A stretch of DNA of 45,873 bases from a virus, in the IMG/VR virus record IMGVR_UViG_3300042291_001523, positions 1 through 45,873 of that record. One strand, given 5' to 3'. A program made the position numbers and the translations under genes. Below are positions 23,986-31,416 of the stretch, one piece after another. Within the stretch, counting starts at the first letter, position 1. Each line of letters begins with the position of its first letter. Below the pieces are notes generated by a model. The model saw nothing but the letters and a program-made list of their open reading frames with translations, ran no database searches and was not told the DNA's origin.

Positions 23986-24050
23986 GAGTTATCTACTCTC
24001 ATTCTGCCGAACCAATGGGGGCTTGCGCCCCCACTAGTCGTGTGAGTTGA

Positions 24051-24446
24051 TTAGGCAGTCTTAGCAGTCGGCTTGACTGCGCCCTTCGCTGGTCGTACAA
24101 GCACTCTCACAGATGAGGTGACTGATACAACGGCTTTGATTACCTTCGTAGGCACTTTGCCTTCCTTGACTGCTCTGTCCCACGCTGGCGTATCCACGCT
24201 TGGCTTAGTGACAGTACGGAACAATGGTGCGCTGATTAGGTCACGCAACTTCTCAATGTCAAACGAACGACGGTCAGACGGACTGAGTTTGATGTTGATT
24301 TCCTCGTAGTCCAGCGTCTCAACGCCGTGCTTTGCGTACACAGCGAGCAACAACTCTCGTGCTTCGTCATGAGCCAACTCTGCTTGCTCTTTCGCAGTCA
24401 GAGAGTTCAGAAACGCCTCTGTTGCCTTGTCTATTTCCTTGTTCAT
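24051..24446 (-). CDS. Unknown protein, 131 aa
   Basis: The ATG at 24446 follows GAAAGGG. The N-terminal half is helical and acidic (AELAHDEARELLLAVYAKHGVETLDYEEINIKL), then DRRSFDIEKLRDLI, and the tail is basic and Val/Lys-rich. Reminiscent of small DNA-binding accessory proteins but unassigned. Confidence 0.55.
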   Translation of the reverse strand: MNKEIDKATEAFLNSLTAKEQAELAHDEARELLLAVYAKHGVETLDYEEINIKLSPSDRRSFDIEKLRDLISAPLFRTVTKPSVDTPAWDRAVKEGKVPTKVIKAVVSVTSSVRVLVRPAKGAVKPTAKTA

Positions 24447-24505
24447 TGGATACCCTTTCACTGGTAGATGAACGCCACACGCCGTGTTGCTTGTGGCTTG
24501 CCACA

Positions 24506-24534
24506 AGCATACACCCCTTGACACAGACTTCCAA
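24506..24534 (-). promoter_or_regulatory. Family promoter for 24446 gene
   Basis: TTGGAA, 17-bp spacer beginning GTCTGTG, TATGCT. Confidence 0.65.
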
Positions 24535-24691
24535 CATTGCTTGACAGAAAGTTATCTACTCTCATTCCGAGGCTTCTTCCACCACCGTCAAATAGTTGTG
24601 ATGATGTCAGGGCTTGCTTCTCCGTGCGCCCCCACGAGCAGAACTTATCTCTCACCCCCCCGTCGCCCCTGCTTTGTCCCCTTCGGGGAAA

Positions 24692-24722
24692 AGCCCCGGG
24701 GGCAACCGAGCGTAGCGGGGCT
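24692..24722 (-). terminator. Two-hairpin GC-rich element with T-run
   Basis: AGCCCCG pairs with CGGGGCT and is followed by TTTT on the minus strand; adjacent hairpin CCCCTTCGGGG. Best terminator candidate of the series. Confidence 0.65.
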
Positions 24723-24755
24723 GTTCCCCCCAACAAGCAAAAAAAGAGAAGGGGA

Positions 24756-24798
24756 GTTATCTACTCTCAAATAGAAAGGGGTAACGAGAGTAGATAAC
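24756..24798. repeat. Inverted pair of family A motifs
   Basis: GTTATCTACTCTC and its complement, 13-bp arms, 17-base loop, downstream of the LysM gene. Confidence 0.7.
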
Positions 24799-24827
24799 CC
24801 CGAACAGGCTCGCCCTGCGTGGTGGTG

Positions 24828-25115
24828 CTAGGGGCGAGGCGAGGCTACTGGCAGGTGAATGGTCTGCCATGTGTCTAGTTGTGCGCCATAGATTGACACG
24901 AGCCTACTGATGACTTCCTGAATGTCACCAGCGCAATGACGGTGAGCAATGTCCCACAGAGTGTCGGCAGTCTTTATGTCCACGACATGAGTATCACAGG
25001 AGAATGTGGGCTGTTTCGTAACTTCATTCAGTCCCCACCAGCAAGCACCCAGCAAGGCGATTACTAATGGGATAGAGACTATGAAACGGCGTAGTGCGTA
25101 CTTATCTACTCTCAT
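24828..25115 (-). CDS. Membrane-anchored LysM protein, 95 aa
   Basis: A single membrane helix (residues 11-28) precedes a LysM-like domain (43-90: DTLWDIAHRHC, a helix, and WQTIHLP). LysM binds peptidoglycan glycan strands. The N-terminal helix plus one LysM is the layout of YneA-type cell-division inhibitors of Gram-positive bacteria, about the same length. The start overlaps the upstream stop by ATGA and itself begins a family A copy (Met-Arg-Val-Asp-Lys). Confidence 0.65.
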   Translation of the reverse strand: MRVDKYALRRFIVSIPLVIALLGACWWGLNEVTKQPTFSCDTHVVDIKTADTLWDIAHRHCAGDIQEVISRLVSIYGAQLDTWQTIHLPVASPRP

Positions 25116-25576
25116 GCCGTTACTGCCTTGATTGCGATTGTGTCCCAAGCGTGACGGCTTAGTGGTTCAGTCGTGAGCAAGTGTGTCGTTTCATCTCTGA
25201 CGATTGTGTGAACTTCCAAATAGTCGTGATGAATAATGTACAGATAATCGCACCATGCGAACTCTGTATCGTCATTTGTAAATAACGCACTAGGGTCGTC
25301 TAGTTCCACATCTGTGTGTGCGTATCCGTAGCCCTCTATTAGTGCTTTGTCCTCATAGAGATTAGGTACGCCACTTTTTGCCATTGGTTCTATTTGTGAC
25401 CATGAAGCCGTATCGGTGATAAGTGTCTTGATGACCTTATCTACTCCATCTCTTGCTACTAACTCGCCTAGTACATAGGTCATGCGCTCTGGGTAGTTGT
25501 CCCAATGCGTGTAGCGACCTTGCCACTTGTTCTCACTCTCCGAGAGTGATTGTGCCACGATACCTCGTGTTGCCAT
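25112..25576 (-). CDS. Conserved actinophage-type protein, 154 aa
   Basis: Begins MATRGIVAQSL and contains GRYTHWDNYPERM and CDYLYIIHHDYLEV, a pattern common to small phage proteins of this class that start with a beta domain and HWDGYP. Standard GAAAGGGG ribosome site. Overlaps the LysM gene. Function unknown. Confidence 0.65.
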   Translation of the reverse strand: MATRGIVAQSLSESENKWQGRYTHWDNYPERMTYVLGELVARDGVDKVIKTLITDTASWSQIEPMAKSGVPNLYEDKALIEGYGYAHTDVELDDPSALFTNDDTEFAWCDYLYIIHHDYLEVHTIVRDETTHLLTTEPLSRHAWDTIAIKAVTA

Positions 25577-25606
25577 TTGTGTCCCCTTTCATTTGTGAAC
25601 ACCCGA

Positions 25607-25635
25607 AGCGTACCACCCCTCGTACAGACTTCCAA
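25607..25635 (-). promoter_or_regulatory. Family promoter for 25576 operon
   Basis: TTGGAA, 17-bp spacer beginning GTCTGTAC, TACGCT; family A copy at 25639. Confidence 0.7.
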
Positions 25636-25768
25636 AAAAGTTATCTACTCTCATTAGTTCCCACCCGAAAACCCCCACAGGAGTAAAGTTATCTCTCACT
25701 CCCCCGTGTTTGTCTTTCACCCCGTTGGGGGGAAAGCCCCGCTGTGAGGGCTATCGGTAGGTGGATAA

Positions 25769-25942
25769 GTGACTATTTATTTGTGGGATTACGAGAAGCG
25801 ATTGGCTCGGATAGAGGAACTAACTCGCGAGGCGAACAGGCTCACTACTCTTGTGCGCGAAGCCAATGACGAAACGCGAGCCATTCTTGCTAGGTCTAAG
25901 TTTGGGCTCGTTTCAGACTTATCTACTCCCAATACAAAGTAG
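25769..25942 (+). CDS. Orphan plus-strand coiled-coil protein, 57 aa
   Basis: GTG start with AGGTGG close upstream. Reads MTIYLWDYEKRLARIEEL and continues as a charged coiled coil (EANRLTTLVREANDETRAIL). It is the only plus-strand gene among minus-strand neighbours here, and a family A copy (25917) lies in its last codons. Short coiled-coil proteins of this form (WDYEKRLARIEEL) occur in actinophages. Confidence 0.5.
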   Translation: MTIYLWDYEKRLARIEELTREANRLTTLVREANDETRAILARSKFGLVSDLSTPNTK

Positions 25943-26030
25943 ATAAAAACAACAGAAAACGGGCTAACTCACCATTTCGCAAGTCAGCCCGTTCTGTCAG
26001 GGTGAAGCCCTCTTACAGAGGGAAAGGGGA

Positions 26031-26474
26031 TTAGAGGTACTTCACCACGCTGTGATAGGTGCTTGTGGACACCACTTCATTGTCAGCCATTTCCAAAACG
26101 CGAATAGCGTTCTCCAATGCTTCTTTGTCTGCGCGATACTCCCACTCACGGTAAGTGTCAGGACATTTCGGCTGTTCGGTCAAAAGTGCCTTGGGAATGT
26201 TCAGGGTTAGTTCCACTACTGCTGTTTTGTCATCTTGTGGTGCGTTTCCCCAACGACTGCGCTCGGTCACACTTTCAGGCTTTGCCTTGCCGTTCTTTAC
26301 AGAAGCAATTACTGACTTCATAAAGTCTGCTTGCCATTTTTCTTGTGCTTTTTTGTAATCGGCTTCTGTTTTTTCATTTTTTGTGAAGCGTTCCTCACGG
26401 ACTGCTAACGCTTTTTGTAAGGCGTCAATAAGCACACTTACTTTCACCTTCACGCTGATGTTTTTGTTGGACAT
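26031..26474 (-). CDS. Unknown protein, 147 aa
   Basis: A conserved-looking N-terminus (ISVKVKVSVLIDALQKAL) leads to a helix-rich Lys/Glu middle, a basic patch with SRWGNAPQDDK, and a C-terminal helix. No family recognised. Ribosome site region is AGGAGAGAAAAATG. Confidence 0.6.
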   Translation of the reverse strand: MSNKNISVKVKVSVLIDALQKALAVREERFTKNEKTEADYKKAQEKWQADFMKSVIASVKNGKAKPESVTERSRWGNAPQDDKTAVVELTLNIPKALLTEQPKCPDTYREWEYRADKEALENAIRVLEMADNEVVSTSTYHSVVKYL

Positions 26475-26516
26475 TTTTCTCTCCTGCCAGCAGGGTTGGT
26501 ATTTGCTGACCTGCGA

Positions 26517-26545
26517 ACTGTACCAGCGTAGGTACAGACTTCCAA
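26517..26545 (-). promoter_or_regulatory. Family promoter for 26474 gene, family B at -35
   Basis: TTGGAA, 17-bp spacer beginning GTCTGTACC, TACAGT. Here the motif abutting the -35 is the B type (AGAGATAAC) rather than the A type. Confidence 0.7.
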
Positions 26546-26592
26546 AAGTTATCTCTTACCCCCCCCATTTATTCCTTTCGGTTTGTAGAGAT

Positions 26593-26624
26593 AGCCCCGG
26601 CCGTTCGCCGACAATGCCGGGGCT
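26593..26624. terminator. Two-hairpin GC-rich element between inverted family B copies
   Basis: AGCCCCG pairs with CGGGGCT. The inverted B copies at 26548 and 26660 enclose it, giving a 120-bp symmetric element. Confidence 0.5.
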
Positions 26625-26723
26625 TTCTACCCAAAGGCGAGCAGAGGGCGAATGGGGGAATGAGAGATAAGTCGGCTCAAAGTTTCTTTGACATTCCGAC
26701 ACGCAACACCCCTTGTAATAAGT

Positions 26724-27026
26724 ATGACTACCTACGGTTCACACACCCCCCTTCCATACACGACCAAACCACACCACGAGTGGACACAGCGTGACTTCTT
26801 TGATTACGAGGTGGACTCGTATTGCCGTTGCGCCACCCGAGTTCGCTATCGCTCTCGTGAGTGGCACGAGTTCACAGAACGCTTTCTGCCGTATTGCGAG
26901 AACTGGAACGGTTGCTGGGTCGCAGAGGAAGCGTGGAATGAGTTCACGCTCTATCTCGTTCTCCCCGAGGGCGAATACATACCCGAGGAATACCCCGAGG
27001 GCTGGCACTTCCGTAGAGGACACTAG
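26724..27026 (+). CDS. Unknown plus-strand protein, 100 aa
   Basis: Start at the ATG giving MTTYGSHTPL. Rich in Trp, Tyr, Glu and Arg, with CENWNGCW, and ends EEYPEGWHFRRGH. A TTGACA lies 29 bases upstream of the start but no good -10. Similar small Trp/Glu-rich proteins occur in phages. It faces the minus-strand gene at 27076. Confidence 0.5.
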   Translation: MTTYGSHTPLPYTTKPHHEWTQRDFFDYEVDSYCRCATRVRYRSREWHEFTERFLPYCENWNGCWVAEEAWNEFTLYLVLPEGEYIPEEYPEGWHFRRGH

Positions 27027-27031
27027 ACAGC

Positions 27032-27069
27032 GTTATCTACTCCCATTCACGCCAATGAGAGTAGATAAC
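27032..27069. repeat. Inverted pair of family A motifs between convergent genes
   Basis: 11-bp arms (GTTATCTACTC and complement) around a 16-base loop, between the plus-strand 26724 gene and the minus-strand 27076 gene. Confidence 0.65.
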
Positions 27070-27075
27070 TTTCGG

Positions 27076-27213
27076 CTATTCGCTTTCGCTCTTACACAAG
27101 CCCTCAATGGCTAGGTCGTAACATTCAGCGCAGTACGCACCTTTCAGGCGTGGACTCGTGTTGATTTCGTAGTAACTGAGTTCGCACTCGCACTTCTCGC
27201 ATACATCATTCAT
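27076..27213 (-). CDS. Small zinc-ribbon protein, 45 aa
   Basis: Cys pairs CEKC (with another Cys in CEC) and CAEC, about 26 residues apart, suggest one zinc site. The ATG directly follows a family A variant (AAGTAGATAAGTC). It is the last gene of the 27734 operon. Confidence 0.55.
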   Translation of the reverse strand: MNDVCEKCECELSYYEINTSPRLKGAYCAECYDLAIEGLCKSESE

Positions 27214-27216
27214 GAC

Positions 27217-27411
27217 TTATCTACTTTCTTTCTTTGCTTGTTCAGCGTTGTGCTTACGGTCACGCTCAATGCCATTCAGCACGGCGAGTATCTGCTTCTC
27301 GGATAGAACGCCTTTGCGCTCAAACTGTGATAACAGGCTCGCATAGAACTTGTTGCGAGTGTGATTTGCTCGCAAGTAGTCATACGCTCTGTCAAAGTCA
27401 GTCAGTCTCAT
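27217..27411 (-). CDS. Small basic helical protein, 64 aa
   Basis: Reads MRLTDFDRAYDYLRANHTRN, then LSEKQILAVLNGIERDRKH. The KFYASLLSQFERKGVLSEKQ pattern resembles small phage proteins that pair with the 38200-type family (compare FARSLAQQFKDKGTLSDKQ there). Ends on AGT AGA TAA, part of a family A motif, and overlaps the upstream gene by ATGA. Confidence 0.6.
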   Translation of the reverse strand: MRLTDFDRAYDYLRANHTRNKFYASLLSQFERKGVLSEKQILAVLNGIERDRKHNAEQAKKESR

Positions 27412-27734
27412 TGGTCAGCCTCGGTTTGGCTAATAATGCGAGCGTTAGGGTAACGCCAGTCAGGATTTGCGAGAGCCGATACGATTTGTCCGTTCTCAAC
27501 GACATAGACAACGAGTTTGCCACCAGTAGTGCGACCCTTCGTGGCAAGTGCTTCGTCAATCGCCTTCACAGCACCATTCAGCGTGTTCGCATAACGCTCA
27601 AAGTTTCCTAAGTCAAATCGGCAGAACGCCCATGTGAACATTCGGTCATTCTCACGAGTGATTTGTACCTCACGATAGATGTAGTGAGTAATCGCCCTTC
27701 CGTTACGAATGGCTAGTGGCTTGGTGGTGGTCAT
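27408..27734 (-). CDS. Unknown protein, 108 aa
   Basis: Starts MTTTKPLAIRNGRAI with an alpha/beta pattern (REVQITRENDRMFTWAFCRF, NGAVKAIDEAL). Standard CTGAAAGGGG ribosome site. First gene of a three-gene operon. No family recognised. Confidence 0.6.
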   Translation of the reverse strand: MTTTKPLAIRNGRAITHYIYREVQITRENDRMFTWAFCRFDLGNFERYANTLNGAVKAIDEALATKGRTTGGKLVVYVVENGQIVSALANPDWRYPNARIISQTEADQ

Positions 27735-27762
27735 GATTTCCCCTTTCAGTTGGAACGCCCTA

Positions 27763-27791
27763 ACTGTACCACTACTGGAACAGGCTTCCGA
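27763..27791 (-). promoter_or_regulatory. Family promoter for 27734 operon
   Basis: TCGGAA, 17-bp spacer beginning GCCTGT, TACAGT; family A copy at 27793. Confidence 0.65.
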
Positions 27792-28008
27792 GAGTTATCT
27801 ACTCTCATTGGGGCAAGCCTTCGCCCCATGCGCCAACCCCTTCGCAGTCGCAGTTATCTCTCACCACCCCCATTTCGCCAGCACTCGTTCCCAACGGGGC
27901 TCTGCCCCCTGCTTGCCCCCCTTTGGGGTGAAAGCCCCGGCTGGCACCGACTAACGCCCTCGCCCAGCGAGGTTGTTCTCGCATGGACAAGGGCAAGTCG
28001 GGGGTTAT

Positions 28009-28602
28009 CTAATCCTCGTAATCTGAGCGATACAGCTCGTCCTGCTCCTCTTGCGTCATGTATTCCATGCTGATGGAACGGTGACCACCTTCGCACTCCC
28101 AGCCAACTCGCACACCGTTGCGAATGACATCTGAAACCTTCGCACCACAGTCAACGATTGCGTAGCGACTGCCTGACTCGGCTGCTCGTTCGCTCAGGCT
28201 TTCCCACCAGTAGAACTCGCTTTCACGGTTCTCCTCGTCTGTGTATTCGGGATTAGGCACGAATGGGAAAGCTGCTTCCCAGTTGCGCTCTACGAGCCAA
28301 CCACAGCGATTCGCTTCCTCACGGTCACGAGCGTTCGCTTCCAGCGCTGATTCACGCTCACGGTCACCTTCCTCAACAATCCAGCCGTAGACATCGTTAC
28401 GAACCTCGTTACGAGCTTTGACTGCCTTGACTGCTTGCTTCGGTGTAAGCGCCTTGTCTCCTTCCCAGCCGAACTGCTCTACAAGCTCGTCATCTGAGTA
28501 GCACTCGGCTAGCTCGGACTCAAAGAATGTCTGTGGGTCTGTGTAAGCAGGTAGCGCTTTGATTGCCTCTACTACTGCTGTGTGGTTTGGGTGTGTGTTC
28601 AT
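28009..28602 (-). CDS. Unknown acidic protein, 197 aa
   Basis: Start at the ATG giving MNTHPNHTAV with GGAAAGGAAC upstream. Very acidic and Trp-rich (EFGWEGDK, FYWWESLSERAAESGSRYAI), with DCGAKVSDVIRNGVRVGWECEGGH near the end as a possible metal site. A CTAATCCTC variant of the family A motif overlaps its stop (GTTATCTAATCC), a decayed copy. Confidence 0.6.
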   Translation of the reverse strand: MNTHPNHTAVVEAIKALPAYTDPQTFFESELAECYSDDELVEQFGWEGDKALTPKQAVKAVKARNEVRNDVYGWIVEEGDRERESALEANARDREEANRCGWLVERNWEAAFPFVPNPEYTDEENRESEFYWWESLSERAAESGSRYAIVDCGAKVSDVIRNGVRVGWECEGGHRSISMEYMTQEEQDELYRSDYED

Positions 28603-28633
28603 CGGTTCGTTCCTTTCCTTTTTGTTCCGATTT

Positions 28634-28735
28634 TTATTTCTTGTTCTTTGGCTTTGATTTGCCACGCTTATTCCAATGACCTGCGCCACCTACGAATGAA
28701 GTAGGTGGTCTACGGTTTTTGTCGTGTGGTTTCAT
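28634..28735 (-). CDS. Very small basic protein, 33 aa
   Basis: An AAGGAGG ribosome site and the family promoter precede MKPHDKNRRPPTSFVGGAGH, with a Lys-rich tail. The strong translation signal argues for expression. It may bind nucleic acid. Confidence 0.5.
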   Translation of the reverse strand: MKPHDKNRRPPTSFVGGAGHWNKRGKSKPKNKK

Positions 28736-28768
28736 GTGTGCCTCCTTGTTTTTGGCTTTTTGATTTAG

Positions 28769-28797
28769 ATGATACCAATCGTGGTACAGACTGTGAT
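28769..28797 (-). promoter_or_regulatory. Family promoter (weak -35) for 28735 gene
   Basis: ATCACA, 17-bp spacer beginning GTCTGTACC, TATCAT. Confidence 0.5.
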
Positions 28798-28973
28798 TCT
28801 TGCTTCTAAAACCCTTTGCCAGTAACAAGTGGCGTTTAGCAACTCGTTAGTTGCGTTACAAACACAAACACGGCTTATCTACTCTCATTGCCTGCTTTTT
28901 TGCTCCCAGCTCCCAGCTCCCAGCGAGTTATCTCTTACCCCCCCGACTGTGACAAGTCCAGCGCAAAGAATGG

Positions 28974-29004
28974 AGCCCCGCTTCGCTTGGGAAACGCCGG
29001 GGCT
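28974..29004. terminator. Two-hairpin GC-rich element
   Basis: AGCCCCG pairs with CGGGGCT, inside an inverted family B pair. Confidence 0.5.
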
Positions 29005-29178
29005 TTCGCCCAAAGGCGTGACGGCGGACATGGGGGAATGAGAGATAAGTTTGATTGCGCGTTTATGGGTCTCGGCGTGGTGGCACATGAACAATGAGAG
29101 TAGATAACTTTCACGCGTGGTGGCGCGTTGTTCTACCCTGCCAGCGTTGCGCCAACAGAGTAGATAACTTTCACGCGC

Positions 29179-30342
29179 CTACGGAACTAGCAGGCGCGCC
29201 TTGCTTGGGCGTTTGTAGAACCCGAAACACTCATCACGGTCTGAACGCTCAACGCTCGCCGTGAACTCAATACGGTCTCCCACGCATGGGTCAAGCGCGC
29301 TAGGTTGCGAACCCCACACGGTAAATCCAGAGTCATCGCGAACTGTCATGACATAGCGCGTACCGAAATCGGTATCTTTCGTATCTACGGATACAACCAC
29401 GCCAACTACCGTGACGCGCCCCACAGGGCAGGGTACGCGAACCTCATTAGCGCGCTCGCGCTCGCGTTCAGCATTACGCTCGGCGTGTTCTAGGTGCTTG
29501 TCATACGCGCGCGCAAGCGATACCAGCAAGCCCATACGCTTGCTATCAGTCACGCCAGCAAGCACCACAGAGCGCAAGTTAGCGAGATAGCCACTCTCAT
29601 CAGTAGTTGCGCTAATCCACTCGATAGCCAACACGGCGCGCGCGTAATGCTCGATAGTGGTTTCGACTTTCTCATCGCGCCCTCTTGGGCGTAGAGCGTT
29701 ATCTACTCGCATACGCGTAGTAATGCCTTCGACACGATTACCGTCAGCGTCAGTAGAACTACGCCAGCCATGCGCCTCGATAATCGCAACAGACAGCGCA
29801 ACAATGCGTGTCAGGGACTCGCTCGAACCACCACCCGATGAACGCTCGCCACTCCACTCGCTCAAATCGGTATCAAAAATCTCCCACACAGCAGGCAAGT
29901 TATGACCAGTAAAATCACGCAGACATGACTTACCAACTCGATGACTCACGCCAGCCTCATCACGAATAACTATCGTGAACTTGCGCGCACGATTATGCCC
30001 ACAATGGTCACAGGTAGCAGGCGCGTGAAGCAGGTCAGTAGGCGCGTGTTCGCGCGCGTATGGCGCAACGCTCACGATGTTGCCAGTATCAAAATGCTCA
30101 ACGCTTGCTACTACTTGCCAGCCACCAGCCAACACAGGGCGTTCGCCATGAATGACATACGCGATAAACGGCTCAATGGATTCGCGCCCAAGTTCATCGG
30201 TGCGCTTCTCCATGAATCGGCGCGTCACTTCGACAGTAGGCGCAGATACGCCCATGCGCGCGCAACGCTTCGCTAGAACGCGCTCGCGCTCGACTAACTC
30301 AGCCTCGTAGTACGCAGGCACAATGATTTCATGAGTGGTCAT
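29179..30342 (-). CDS. Zinc-binding conserved phage/plasmid protein, 387 aa
   Basis: Start fixed by GAAAGGGG before ATG at 30342. Residues 115-150 have CDHCGHNRARKFTIVI, then VGKSCLRDFTGHN, a treble-clef-like zinc site found in a family of conserved proteins on actinobacterial plasmids and phages. The C-terminal 90 residues look like an OB-type beta domain (GRVTVVGVVVSVD, FTVWGSQPS). Codons here are richer in GCG and CGC than in neighbouring genes, which may mean separate origin. Confidence 0.65.
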   Translation of the reverse strand: MTTHEIIVPAYYEAELVERERVLAKRCARMGVSAPTVEVTRRFMEKRTDELGRESIEPFIAYVIHGERPVLAGGWQVVASVEHFDTGNIVSVAPYAREHAPTDLLHAPATCDHCGHNRARKFTIVIRDEAGVSHRVGKSCLRDFTGHNLPAVWEIFDTDLSEWSGERSSGGGSSESLTRIVALSVAIIEAHGWRSSTDADGNRVEGITTRMRVDNALRPRGRDEKVETTIEHYARAVLAIEWISATTDESGYLANLRSVVLAGVTDSKRMGLLVSLARAYDKHLEHAERNAERERERANEVRVPCPVGRVTVVGVVVSVDTKDTDFGTRYVMTVRDDSGFTVWGSQPSALDPCVGDRIEFTASVERSDRDECFGFYKRPSKARLLVP

Positions 30343-30370
30343 GATTTCCCCTTTCAGTTGGAACACCCCA

Positions 30371-30399
30371 ACAATACCAGCACAGGTACAGGCTCTCGA
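30371..30399 (-). promoter_or_regulatory. Family promoter for 30342 gene
   Basis: TCGAGA, 17-bp spacer beginning GCCTGTACC, TATTGT; family A copies at 30400 and 30436. Confidence 0.6.
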
Positions 30400-30530
30400 A
30401 AGTTATCTACTCTCTTTCAGAGTCTCGCTCTCGAAAGTTATCTACTCTGTTTCGCCTCGCCCCTCGCGCGCCCTCGACCAGCAGGCTTATCTCTCACACC
30501 CCCGTTTCGCCTGCCCCCCTTTGGGGTGAA

Positions 30531-30562
30531 AGCCCCGATGGGGAACCACGCGTAGCGGGGCT
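30531..30562. terminator. GC-rich hairpin followed by CGAGG hairpin
   Basis: AGCCCCG pairs with CGGGGCT. Immediately after it lies the repeated CTAACGCCCTCGC/GCGAGG hairpin (30565-30596), also seen near 27951, 32455, 33233 and 38737. Confidence 0.5.
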
Positions 30563-30630
30563 TACTAACGCCCTCGCCATGCGAGGTTGTTCTCGCAATG
30601 ACGACGGAGATTCCGGGGAGTTATCTACTC

Positions 30631-30969
30631 TCAGTATCGGCCGTCCAAAATCATTTTCTTGTATTTCTCAAACATCTCAAAAGCATCGTGACGGCTATCG
30701 CAATCTTCAAGTTGTGGCACTGTTGTCTTGTCTTTCCAGATAACAATCTTGTAACACTTGATGACACAGTACGTGTCTGTCGTGAGGCCTTCTGCCATGT
30801 ACTCGAAATAATCTGCATTTATTTCTAAGCGTGATTTTTCATTTTCCCATGCGTCCACTACGTCAGTACCGATGGCTGTTCCGATAGGTACTAATTCACG
30901 GTTGAGTTCGTTCGCCCAATCCAATGCGTCTTGCCACTCTCTAAAAGTTGTGTAATTTTTATTTTTCAT
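30631..30969 (-). CDS. Unknown protein, 112 aa
   Basis: Reads MKNKNYTTFREWQDALDWAN; acidic and aromatic, with possible metal-binding Cys in TYCVIKCYK. GAAAGGGG ribosome site. The stop TGA abuts a family A copy. No family recognised. Confidence 0.55.
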   Translation of the reverse strand: MKNKNYTTFREWQDALDWANELNRELVPIGTAIGTDVVDAWENEKSRLEINADYFEYMAEGLTTDTYCVIKCYKIVIWKDKTTVPQLEDCDSRHDAFEMFEKYKKMILDGRY

Positions 30970-30997
30970 TGGCTGCCCCTTTCACTTGGCTGCAATA

Positions 30998-31026
30998 AAC
31001 ATACCACACGAGGTACAGACTTGTGA
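30998..31026 (-). promoter_or_regulatory. Family promoter for 30969 gene
   Basis: TCACAA, 17-bp spacer beginning GTCTGTACC, TATGTT; family A copy at 31028. Confidence 0.65.
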
Positions 31027-31183
31027 AAGTTATCTACTCTCAATAGTTAGCGCGCTAAACTTTTCCCTCACCCCAACTTTCGCCTTTCGGCGAAAGCCCC
31101 GCTTATTCGCGCAGCAAGCGCGTAATGAGGCTATGATTCTCGCAGTCGGCGCGAAGCTGACGCGCAACATCAAGGAGACAACC

Positions 31184-31414
31184 GTGGGAATACCGAAGAA
31201 GAAGCCAGTCGACAAGAAACCGGCCAAGAAGAAGGCCGTGGCCAAGAAGAGAATTGCTCTTCCACGTAAGACAGTGAAGCCAGTAAAGGTCGCGTCTACG
31301 AGTACGTCTAGCACGGTGTCTATTACAACAGTAAGAGTTACTCCTGTTACCAAAGTGAGCAGCACATCTATTACCCCAGGCACAAAAGTCTCTTACAAGT
31401 CTGAAAAGAAGTAG
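31184..31414 (+). CDS. Lysine-rich histone-like protein, 76 aa
   Basis: GTG start with AAGGAG upstream. The N-terminal half is a Lys/Ala/Pro-rich tail (KKKPVDKKPAKKKAVAKKR), the second half Ser/Thr/Val repeats (STSSTVSITT, VTPVTKV). The basic tail resembles histone H1-like tails, so DNA binding is likely. It leads a plus-strand operon. Confidence 0.5.
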   Translation: MGIPKKKPVDKKPAKKKAVAKKRIALPRKTVKPVKVASTSTSSTVSITTVRVTPVTKVSSTSITPGTKVSYKSEKK

Positions 31415-31416
31415 CC

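Larger units (their letters stand above)
9807..24591 (+). repeat. Family C: CTTCCACCACCGTCAA, nine copies in one orientation
   Basis: Copies lie at 9807, 10109, 11514 (partial), 12199, 13696, 16962, 19974, 22432 and 24576, with a weaker one near 13207. On the minus strand it reads TTGACGGTGGTGGAAG. In the 9.8-13.7 kb block it occurs at gene starts and in intergenic DNA; from 16.9 kb it sits between family A and family B copies upstream of promoters. Confidence 0.65.
24447..24827. other. Regulatory intergenic region of 381 bases
   Basis: No gene seen. Contains a promoter, family A (24550), C (24576) and B (24645) copies, the clearest GC-rich double hairpin, and an inverted pair of family A copies (24756-24798). 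Confidence 0.55.
28736..29178. other. Regulatory intergenic region of 443 bases
   Basis: No gene seen. Contains the 28735 promoter, a small hairpin GCAACTCGTTAGTTGC (28849-28855 region), three tandem CTCCCAG units near 28906, inverted family B copies (28928, 29038) around a GC-rich double hairpin, and two family A copies (29095, 29156) in a shared 20-base direct repeat. Confidence 0.5.

Noticed and set aside
26739-27023. A 94-codon minus-strand frame opposite the 26724 gene
   Set aside because: The plus-strand frame has a more protein-like composition and fits the flanking terminator-like inverted pair.
28906-28923. Three tandem CTCCCAG units as a possible iteron
   Set aside because: Only three short units in one place and no replication gene nearby; probably slippage.
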